Source of the DNA: DATNIC01 sp035604635
GTDB lineage: Bacteria > Vulcanimicrobiota > Vulcanimicrobiia > Vulcanimicrobiales > Vulcanimicrobiaceae
Direction: 5' to 3'
Length of the DNA: 5,183 nt
Assembly (NCBI GenBank): GCA_035604635.1
Contig: DATNIC010000127.1
Span: 1 to 5,183 of the forward strand
The notes beneath the pieces are model-generated. The model saw only the letters and a list, made by a program, of their open reading frames with translations, made no database searches and was not told where the DNA came from. Position 1 is the first letter of the stretch, and the number at the start of each line of letters is the position of its first letter. Of this stretch, positions 1 to 4,579 are shown one piece after another. The position numbers and the translations under genes are program-made.

Positions 1-187
1 TCACGGCCGCGAGCCGCTCGATCGTAACCGGGACCAGCCCGCCGAGCCGTTCGGCCTCCGAGAGCAGCCCTTCGTCGAGGAAATTGATGACGCGCACTTC
101 CGGGAGCGTGCGCGCAAGGACGTCACGCATCGGCGCGAGCGCAGGCAACACCGCGTGGACGAGTCCGACGGTCTTTGGTTGCGCCAT
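1..187 (-). CDS. Asp/Glu racemase-superfamily protein, N-terminal fragment (3' end outside window)
   Basis: Only the first 62 codons are present; the gene continues past the left edge. The start is ATG at 187-185, giving MAQPKTVGLVHAVLPALAPM and then an alternating hydrophobic/charged pattern. The opening KTVGLVHAV strand, the VRVINFLDEGLL segment (residues 32-42) and the following LVPVTIERLAA helix resemble the N-terminal lobe of Asp/Glu/hydantoin racemases and related maleate isomerase or arylmalonate decarboxylase proteins. These are cytosolic enzymes that use paired cysteines to move a proton next to a carboxylate. The catalytic cysteines would lie beyond the window, so activity and subfamily cannot be judged. 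The gene begins 3 nt after the stop of the upstream isomerase gene and has no visible Shine-Dalgarno sequence, so translation is probably coupled. It is the fifth gene of the minus-strand operon. The family call is by resemblance only. Confidence 0.6.
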   Translation of the reverse strand, partial: MAQPKTVGLVHAVLPALAPMRDVLARTLPEVRVINFLDEGLLSEAERLGGLVPVTIERLAAV

Positions 188-190
188 AGG

Positions 191-1021
191 TCAGGGCACG
201 TCCGGAAGGTTCATCACGTTATGCAGGAACGTGAAGCAATACTCCGCGCAGCGCTCGCTGTCGGGGAACTGCTTGCACTCGACCGAGACCCAGCCGGCGT
301 AGCCCGCGGCTTTGAGCGTCTCGAAAATGTCGACCCAGTTGAACACGCCCATCCCGGGCGGAAGCCGATTGGCGTCGCTGACTTGTACGAACGTCATGTA
401 CCCGCTCTTCATCCCGTAGACGAGCGCAGCGGGAATGCTCTTCTCGACCAGACCGACGTGATGGATGTCGGCTTCGAAGACAAGGTTCTTCGTCTTGAAC
501 GATTTGATGAAGGCGACCGTCTCGGCCAGGGTATTGATCGAATCGACGTTATAGGGGTGCTGCGGTTCGAGGACGATCCTCACGCCCAGACGCTCCGCAT
601 TGGGCAACAGCTCATCGAGCGCCTGACGGATCCACGCCATCCCCGTTTCGCGATTCGGTGCCCAGCGTAGCATCCCGCGAAAGCGCCCGATGCTGGCGTC
701 GACGCCGTTGCGGGCAGCAAGCTCGAGAACGGCTTTGTAGCGCTCGATCGCACGCGCGCGTTTCTCAGCCTCCGGCGAGGTGAGGAAGATTCCGTCGCTT
801 TCACCAATCGCGCCGCTGCTGACGGCGCAGATGGCGAGGCCGGCATCCTTCGCCTTCTTCCCGAAGGCCGCGGCGTCGAAGGCGGAGGGGTCGCGCGTCT
901 GCAGCTCGACGCCGTCGTAGCCGATCTTCGCGAGCTTCGGCAGGACGACGTCGGGATCGCCGACCCAAGAGATCGGCATCCGCTCGACATCGGGCGTCGT
1001 GATCATGTACGCGAGCTTCAT
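191..1021 (-). CDS. Sugar phosphate isomerase/epimerase family (xylose-isomerase-like TIM barrel)
   Basis: A complete 276-residue cytosolic protein of the AP-endonuclease-2/xylose-isomerase-like TIM-barrel superfamily, near the usual length for this family. Visible landmarks are GYDGVEL (34-40, first barrel strands), IGRFRG (111-116), VLEPQ with E152, EADIHH with D185 and H188, VQVSDANRLPPGMG (212-225), and SVECK with E248. In D-tagatose 3-epimerase-type enzymes the metal is held by Glu, Asp, His and Glu at matching positions. Here the third ligand position is Q213, as in hydroxypyruvate isomerase (Hyi). The likely reaction is metal-dependent isomerisation or epimerisation of a keto-sugar or hydroxy-keto acid; the substrate is unknown. 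Start ATG 1021-1019 overlaps the upstream hydrolase stop in an ATGA tetranucleotide (1018-1021). There is no Shine-Dalgarno sequence, so translation is probably coupled. The superfamily is certain; the exact reaction is not. Confidence 0.9.
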   Translation of the reverse strand: MKLAYMITTPDVERMPISWVGDPDVVLPKLAKIGYDGVELQTRDPSAFDAAAFGKKAKDAGLAICAVSSGAIGESDGIFLTSPEAEKRARAIERYKAVLELAARNGVDASIGRFRGMLRWAPNRETGMAWIRQALDELLPNAERLGVRIVLEPQHPYNVDSINTLAETVAFIKSFKTKNLVFEADIHHVGLVEKSIPAALVYGMKSGYMTFVQVSDANRLPPGMGVFNWVDIFETLKAAGYAGWVSVECKQFPDSERCAEYCFTFLHNVMNLPDVP

Positions 1022-1770
1022 ACGCCGAGTGCCCGTGGCGCGAGATCAAATGTCGTAATCTCGTCGAAGTCTTCGCCCAGGCGCGCACGCAGACCGAACT
1101 TGAGCGGCTCGCGCTCGTGGACGTGCTCGCCGTCGAAACCGCAACACCGATCGTGGCCGAAGATGACGACATTGTGGGGATTGGCGGCCGCGCGTTCGCG
1201 GACGAGCCGAACGGCCGCGACGCTTTGCTGCAGATCGAGCGTCTGCTCGACCTTGATCGAGCAGAGCTCGGCACTGTTCTTGATCGCATCGCCGGCGTAG
1301 ATATACTCCCCGCGCTCGCCCTTAGCGATGAATCCCATGTGGCCGGGTGTATGTCCCGGCATCGCGACTGCTTCGAGCCCGGGCAGAAATGCATCGCCGT
1401 CCTCGAGACGCGTCACGCTCGGGTGCGTGAGCAGCCTCTCGACGTGGAACTCCGGACAGTCGCCCGGCGGCTGCGCCGCGGCCCAGTCGAGCTCGGTCCT
1501 CGAGACATAGATCCGCGCTTTCGGGAACATCGGAAAATTCACGCAGTGATCCCAGTGACAATGGCTAATCGCGAGCGCCGTTACGTCATCACGATCGAGG
1601 CCGAGAGCGCGGAGCTTTTCCATGAGGACTTCACGGTGCATGTGGTGTCCGGTGTCGAGGAGCACGTTATCTTTCGCACTGCGCAAGAGCGCGACGGTGC
1701 TCCAGCCGAGGCCGCCATGGTAGAGACTGCGCCCCGGATAGCCTTGGATGAGCACGTGCAGTTCGTACAT
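1018..1770 (-). CDS. Metallo-beta-lactamase-fold hydrolase, AHL-lactonase-like
   Basis: A 250-residue cytosolic zinc hydrolase of the metallo-beta-lactamase fold, with no signal peptide. All binuclear metal ligands are visible: the HxHxDH motif SHCHWDH (H70, H72, D74, H75), H140 in PGHTPGH, D161 in AGDA and H206 in FGHD. The total length and the intervals between ligands (65, 21 and 45 residues) closely match N-acyl-homoserine lactonases of the AiiA/AttM type, so a lactone or ester is a reasonable substrate class, though the fold also serves thioesters and other substrates. The start is ATG 1770-1768. Its A is shared with the stop of the upstream dehydrogenase (TGATG), and the protein opens MYELHVLIQGYPGRSLYHGG, as expected for the first beta strand. 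The frame stays open up to 1989, but that extension is arginine-rich shadow of the neighbour. Its position between a dehydrogenase that may make a lactone and an isomerase suggests a lactone-opening catabolic step (inference). Confidence 0.9.
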   Translation of the reverse strand: MYELHVLIQGYPGRSLYHGGLGWSTVALLRSAKDNVLLDTGHHMHREVLMEKLRALGLDRDDVTALAISHCHWDHCVNFPMFPKARIYVSRTELDWAAAQPPGDCPEFHVERLLTHPSVTRLEDGDAFLPGLEAVAMPGHTPGHMGFIAKGERGEYIYAGDAIKNSAELCSIKVEQTLDLQQSVAAVRLVRERAAANPHNVVIFGHDRCCGFDGEHVHEREPLKFGLRARLGEDFDEITTFDLAPRALGV

Positions 1771-2534
1771 CACGAAGCGGATCCGTCGAGCGGCCACCAG
1801 CCGTAGTGCGCGCGGCCGCGTTCGAGATCGAACCAGCGCGTAGGATTGTCGCCGACGACGTTGATGATGGCGAAGCGCACGTCGCGGGACATAATCGCGC
1901 GGACGAGCCGCCCGAAGTCGCGCTGCGAGCACCACATCGCCAACAACCGCAACGCGCGCTGCTCGTCGGTCAGCGGGAGATACTTCCACGGCGGGCGAGC
2001 TATCGGATCGATCGGCTTATCGGCGCTCGTGACCGAGCAAATGCGCAGGCACGCGACCTGCATTCCGTAGCGATCGCTGTAGAAACGGCCCATCGCCTCG
2101 CCGAAGACCTTTCCGATTCCGTAGTAGCCGTCGGGGCGTACGGCGCTGCGATCGTCAAGGACGAGCCCGAAACCGGGTTGGTAGAGGTCCGGCTTCGGCG
2201 CCTCGACCTCGTACTCGCCGACGGCGTGGTTCGAGCTCGGGTAGATCATCTGTTTGACGCCGGCGCGCCGCGCGGCCTCGAACGCATTGTACGTCCCGCC
2301 GATCCCGTCGCGATAGACGATTTCCCACGGGCTCTCGCTGTCGCTCGGCGCGGCAAGATGGACGACCGTCTCGCAGCCGGTGAATGCGCGCTGCAGCCCG
2401 GCGAGATCGACGCCGACGTCGACGATATGCTCTGCATCGCGTACGTCGACGGTCACGACGTCGTGGTCCCGCCGCAGATCCTCAACGAGACGTTTTCCGA
2501 TGACGCCGGCCGAACCGGTGACGCAGACCTTCAG
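1770..2534 (-). CDS. NAD-dependent epimerase/dehydratase family, uronate dehydrogenase-like; probable CTG start
   Basis: A 254-residue extended short-chain dehydrogenase counted from the CTG at 2534-2532. The nucleotide-binding GSAGVIG (G7, G10, G13) follows the first beta strand KVCVTG; D30 at the end of strand two favours NAD over NADP; VVHLAAP is at 57-63. SSNHAVG (100-106) and the YGIGK dyad (Y138, K142) form the active site. The SSNH and RPDGYYG signatures, an Arg five residues before W201, and the C-terminal GWWPLD are characteristic of uronate dehydrogenase, which oxidises aldohexuronates to aldarolactones. Compared with that enzyme as I recall it, the loop between C166 and W201 is about 20 residues longer and the C-terminus shorter, so the substrate may differ. 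CTG overlaps the regulator's TGA (CTGA) and has GGGAGG at an ideal 7-nt spacing. The only earlier in-frame starts, GTG at 2588 and 2585, would add about 18 residues with no sign of homology and a long overlap with the regulator gene. Confidence 0.88.
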   Translation of the reverse strand: MKVCVTGSAGVIGKRLVEDLRRDHDVVTVDVRDAEHIVDVGVDLAGLQRAFTGCETVVHLAAPSDSESPWEIVYRDGIGGTYNAFEAARRAGVKQMIYPSSNHAVGEYEVEAPKPDLYQPGFGLVLDDRSAVRPDGYYGIGKVFGEAMGRFYSDRYGMQVACLRICSVTSADKPIDPIARPPWKYLPLTDEQRALRLLAMWCSQRDFGRLVRAIMSRDVRFAIINVVGDNPTRWFDLERGRAHYGWWPLDGSAS

Positions 2535-3247
2535 CCTACCGCCTCCCGCTCGCTCGCTGCAGTGCTCGCCATCGAGCGGCGCCACCACAACTCTCCTTCG
2601 GCGACGTGCATTGCGGCCGCCGCGCGGACCAGCTCGGGATCGCGCGCGACGATCGCGTCGTAGATCGGCACGTGCTCCTCGTACGCTGCTTTGCGGTGCG
2701 CCTCATCAGTCGCCTTACGCCATGCGCGCATGCGCAGGGTCCGGACGGACATCGTCTCGATCACCGACTCAAGGACCGAGTTGCCGGAGCATTGGTTGAT
2801 ATAGCGGTGAAACGCTTCGTCGGCCTGCATCGTCTCCTCGACGTTGCTCGCCGTCGCGAATCGATCGAGGCATGCTTTGAGCTGGAGGTGCTCCGCGCTC
2901 GTCATGCGCGCGGCGGCGAGTGCGGCCGCGGTGGGCTCGAGCAGCCGGCGGACCTCCCACATCTCGAGCATCTGCGAATCGCCCCAGAGATGCGTGACGA
3001 ACGCGACGGATTCCAGGAGCAGGCGCGAGTTGAGGCTCGTCACGTACGTCCCGTCGCCCTGGCGCGTCTCGAGGACCCGCACGAGCGTCAGCGCACGGAC
3101 CGCCTCGCGCAGCGAGCTGCGCGAGAGGCCGAGCTGGCCGGCCAAGTCCTGTTCGCGCGGGAGGCGCTGGCCGGGGGCCAACTCGCCGCTCGCGATCTTG
3201 TCCATGATCCGCCCGATCGCAACGTCGGTCAGGCGCGGAGGATTCAT
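2531..3247 (-). CDS. GntR-family transcriptional regulator, FadR/FCD subfamily
   Basis: A 238-residue cytosolic DNA-binding protein. The N-terminal winged helix (about 6-70) shows the GntR pattern: IMDKIASGELAPGQRLP, then EQDLAGQLGLSRSSLREAVRAL as the helix-turn-helix, and a wing ending RQGDGTYV. The C-terminal FCD ligand domain (about 75-225) carries the expected metal-binding set D143, H147 (DEAFH), H192 (EEH) and H214 (AMH). It therefore probably senses a carboxylated metabolite held on a bound metal. ATG 3247-3245 was chosen because AGGTGAG lies 7 nt upstream; a GTG at 3259-3257 is in frame but sits inside that site and adds only four residues. The gene is first in the minus-strand operon, and its stop overlaps the next start. 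It is divergent from the ABC transporter, and a palindrome over its own start codon suggests autoregulation. The inducer is not predictable beyond an organic or sugar acid. Confidence 0.95.
   Translation of the reverse strand: MNPPRLTDVAIGRIMDKIASGELAPGQRLPREQDLAGQLGLSRSSLREAVRALTLVRVLETRQGDGTYVTSLNSRLLLESVAFVTHLWGDSQMLEMWEVRRLLEPTAAALAAARMTSAEHLQLKACLDRFATASNVEETMQADEAFHRYINQCSGNSVLESVIETMSVRTLRMRAWRKATDEAHRKAAYEEHVPIYDAIVARDPELVRAAAAMHVAEGELWWRRSMASTAASEREAVG
2542..2547 (-). promoter_or_regulatory. Shine-Dalgarno site for the CTG start of the dehydrogenase gene
   Basis: GGGAGG on the minus strand lies inside the last codons of the regulator gene, 7 nt before the CTG at 2534-2532. It is the only strong purine-rich site near the start of the dehydrogenase frame, and it argues for the CTG rather than the GTG codons at 2588 and 2585. 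Confidence 0.6.
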
Positions 3248-3260
3248 CCGATGTCTCACC
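3245..3260. promoter_or_regulatory. Candidate GntR operator O1 (regulator-proximal copy of a 16-bp repeat)
   Basis: CATCCGATGTCTCACC matches the copy at 3309-3324 in 14 of 16 positions. The core CATC-C-GATG (3245-3253, centre 3249) is an inverted repeat around one base, which is the odd-centred symmetry expected for a GntR dimer. It overlaps the start codon of the regulator gene and the spacer before it. A repressor bound here could block transcription of its own operon. Assigning it to this regulator is inference from location and symmetry. Confidence 0.6.
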
Positions 3261-3261
3261 T
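3255..3261 (-). promoter_or_regulatory. Shine-Dalgarno site deciding the regulator start
   Basis: AGGTGAG on the minus strand is 7 nt before ATG 3247-3245. It overlaps the alternative GTG at 3259-3257, which has no comparable site of its own. The later ATG is therefore preferred. Confidence 0.65.
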
Positions 3262-3305
3262 ATGGAGGCTTTCGAGATAGGGGGCAAGAAAGGCCTGCGG
3301 TCCCC

Positions 3306-3324
3306 AAACATCCGATGTTTCGCC
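3306..3324. promoter_or_regulatory. Candidate GntR operator O2 (transporter-proximal copy)
   Basis: Positions 3306-3320 read AAACATC-C-GATGTTT, a perfect palindrome with 7-bp arms around a single central base (3313). Positions 3309-3324 are the second copy of the 16-bp direct repeat. The centre is 47 bp before the binding-protein start and 64 bp from the centre of the other copy, about six helical turns, so dimers on both sites would face the same side of the helix. The better symmetry suggests this is the higher-affinity site. No convincing -35/-10 pair could be placed beside it on either strand. Confidence 0.65.
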
Positions 3325-3347
3325 CTGCTAGAAGAACCTTCTTTCCG

Positions 3348-3353
3348 AAGGAG
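3348..3353 (+). promoter_or_regulatory. Shine-Dalgarno site of the binding-protein gene
   Basis: AAGGAG is followed by two tandem ATG codons (3357-3359 and 3360-3362). The spacing is 3 nt to the first and 6 nt to the second, so the second is preferred; the difference is one methionine. The 3' arm of a small hairpin, CCTTC(3337-3341)/GAAGG(3347-3351), overlaps this site. Confidence 0.75.
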
Positions 3354-3359
3354 ACGATG

Positions 3360-4544
3360 ATGAAGCGTAGAGCGTTTCTGGGTACTACGATCACGGCCGG
3401 GGCGGCAGCCGGATTCGGCACCCCACTCCTCTCCAGGGCGGCGGAGACGGTGAACATCGGTGGCCTATACCCGGTCACCGGGAACTTCGCGCAGATCGGG
3501 CAGGGCTGCGTCAACGCCGCCAAGCTCGCGGCCCAGATGGTCAACGATGCCGGCGGCATCAAGTCGCTCGGCGGCGCCAAGCTGAACCTCATCATCTCCG
3601 ACGTACAGAGCGACACGACCGTCACTCGCACCGAGACCGAACGGCTCATCACGAGCAATAAGCTCTCCGCGATTCACGGTGCCTATGCCAGCGCCCTGAC
3701 GTTGATTGCAAGTCAGGTCACCGAACGCGCCAAAGTGCCGCTGCTGACCGGCTCGAGCTCCGATCAGCTGAACAAAGGCCTCCAGTACACTTTTACCCCG
3801 TTCGCACGCGCATCGCAGTTCGCTCAGGCGCAGCTCCAGATGTCGAAGCTCATCACCGACAAGCCGAAGGTCGCAGTGGTCTTCGAGAACACCGCTTTCG
3901 GGACGTCGACATCCAATGGTTTGCGTGAACAGGCGCCGGGCGAAGGCGTGGAGATCGTATTGTTCGAGCCGTACTCGGCCGGCTTCACCGATGCCAGCCC
4001 GCTGGTCAACAAGATCAAGGCCTCGGGCGCGAACATGCTGTTCGCCGTTTCGTATTTGAGCGATCTCGTCCTCATCCGGCACACCATCAAGCAGGTCGGT
4101 CTCAAGATCGCCATAAACGGGGGCTCCGGCGGCTTCGTCATCCCCGACTTCTACAAGAGCGTCGGGAAGGATGCGGAAGGGCTGCTCGGCGTCGCGCACT
4201 GGAACCACGACGTCAGCCCTGAGGCGCAACGCGTGAACGCCGTCTATCAAAAGCAGTACGGAGAGTTCCTCTTCGAGTACGCGGGCGGTCTCGTCGCGCA
4301 AACGTTCATGATCGCGGCCGCCCTCGAGAAAGCGGCGTCGACCGATCCACAAAAAGTGCGCGATGCTTTAGCTTCCCTCGAGTTCACCAAGGGCTACGCC
4401 GCGATGGGTCCGGGCGGAAGGGTGAAGTTCGACAGCAACGGCAAGAACATGTACGCGCATCCGGTCGGCGTGCAATGGCAAAATGCCGACTTAGTATCCG
4501 TCTTTCCGAAAGCCGATGCCCGCAAGCCGCTCATGAAAGCGTAG
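3360..4544 (+). CDS. ABC transporter substrate-binding protein, LivJ/HAAT type, Tat-exported
   Basis: A 394-residue periplasmic binding protein of the type I fold (Peripla_BP_6, branched-chain amino acid/HAAT family). The N-terminus MKRRAFLG carries a twin-arginine motif (R3, R4, F6, L7), then a hydrophobic stretch rich in Ala, Gly and Thr and a likely cleavage near SRAA (25-28). There is no lipobox Cys, so the mature protein should be soluble in the periplasm. The mature part opens with VNIGGLYPVTGNFAQIGQG, typical of the family. It continues with the HGAYASALT segment of the first lobe (106-114), VAVVFENTAFGTS (171-183), and a C-terminal lobe ending GGRVKFDSNGKNMYAHPVGV. HAAT receptors bind amino acids, amides, aromatic acids and other small carboxylates, so the ligand cannot be read from the family. 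The frame is open back to 2844, but that part is antisense to the regulator gene. The permease gene follows after 30 nt. Confidence 0.95.
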   Translation: MKRRAFLGTTITAGAAAGFGTPLLSRAAETVNIGGLYPVTGNFAQIGQGCVNAAKLAAQMVNDAGGIKSLGGAKLNLIISDVQSDTTVTRTETERLITSNKLSAIHGAYASALTLIASQVTERAKVPLLTGSSSDQLNKGLQYTFTPFARASQFAQAQLQMSKLITDKPKVAVVFENTAFGTSTSNGLREQAPGEGVEIVLFEPYSAGFTDASPLVNKIKASGANMLFAVSYLSDLVLIRHTIKQVGLKIAINGGSGGFVIPDFYKSVGKDAEGLLGVAHWNHDVSPEAQRVNAVYQKQYGEFLFEYAGGLVAQTFMIAAALEKAASTDPQKVRDALASLEFTKGYAAMGPGGRVKFDSNGKNMYAHPVGVQWQNADLVSVFPKADARKPLMKA

Positions 4545-4550
4545 ACACCC

Positions 4551-4579
4551 GTCACAGCGACAGTCGCCCAGGCTGTGAT
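4551..4579 (+). promoter_or_regulatory. Stem-loop burying the permease start codon
   Basis: TCACAGC (4552-4558) pairs perfectly with GCTGTGA (4572-4578), and a G-U pair 4551/4579 extends the stem to 8 bp around a 13-nt loop. The GTG start at 4575-4577 lies wholly in the 3' arm. No T-run follows, so this is not an intrinsic terminator. A ribosome ending at the TAG 7 nt upstream would cover the 5' arm and free the start. A role in translational coupling or lowered permease output is inferred. Confidence 0.5.

Larger units (their letters stand above)
3248..3359. promoter_or_regulatory. Divergent control region between regulator operon and ABC transporter
   Basis: This stretch of about 110 bp is the only sizeable non-coding DNA in the window and must hold the promoters for both directions. 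It contains the two CATCCGATG elements, the Shine-Dalgarno sites of both flanking genes, and short G-runs and C-runs (3281-3284 and 3302-3305). I could not identify sigma-70-like promoter hexamers with confidence. This fits a GC-rich organism with weakly conserved promoters. Confidence 0.7.

Noticed and set aside
1117..1806. Plus-strand open frame (229 codons) opposite the metallo-hydrolase gene
   Set aside because: No family signature, and its minus-strand counterpart has the complete metal-ligand set.
1771..1989. N-terminal extension of the metallo-hydrolase frame
   Set aside because: Extremely Arg-rich, overlaps the dehydrogenase gene, and the fold begins naturally at the ATG shared with the upstream stop.
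1806..2663. Long plus-strand open frame (285 codons) opposite the dehydrogenase gene
   Set aside because: Arg/Ala/Asp-rich translation with no recognisable motif, lying antisense to a gene with clear catalytic motifs; a GC-rich shadow frame.
3281..3305. GGGG/CCCC pairing as a leader hairpin
   Set aside because: Only 4 bp around a 17-nt loop; not distinguishable from chance in GC-rich DNA.
3332..3343. AAGAA-CC-TTCTT inverted repeat before the binding-protein gene
   Set aside because: A two-base loop cannot form a hairpin; as a DNA palindrome it occurs once and has no partner in the region.
2844..3359. Upstream extension of the binding-protein frame by 172 codons
   Set aside because: It runs antisense through the regulator gene and would place the Tat signal peptide inside the protein; the Shine-Dalgarno site and tandem ATG at 3357-3362 mark the real start.
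3465..4352. Minus-strand open frame (295 codons) opposite the binding-protein gene
   Set aside because: Leu/Arg/Asp-rich shadow without motifs; the plus strand is a clear LivJ-type receptor.
4557..4567. GCGAC-A-GTCGC palindrome in the transporter gap
   Set aside because: The one-base centre makes it a poor RNA hairpin, it competes with the longer stem-loop, and no second copy is nearby to support an operator.
4551..4579. Intrinsic terminator between binding protein and permease
   Set aside because: The stem is followed by coding sequence without a T-run, and both genes belong to one importer operon.
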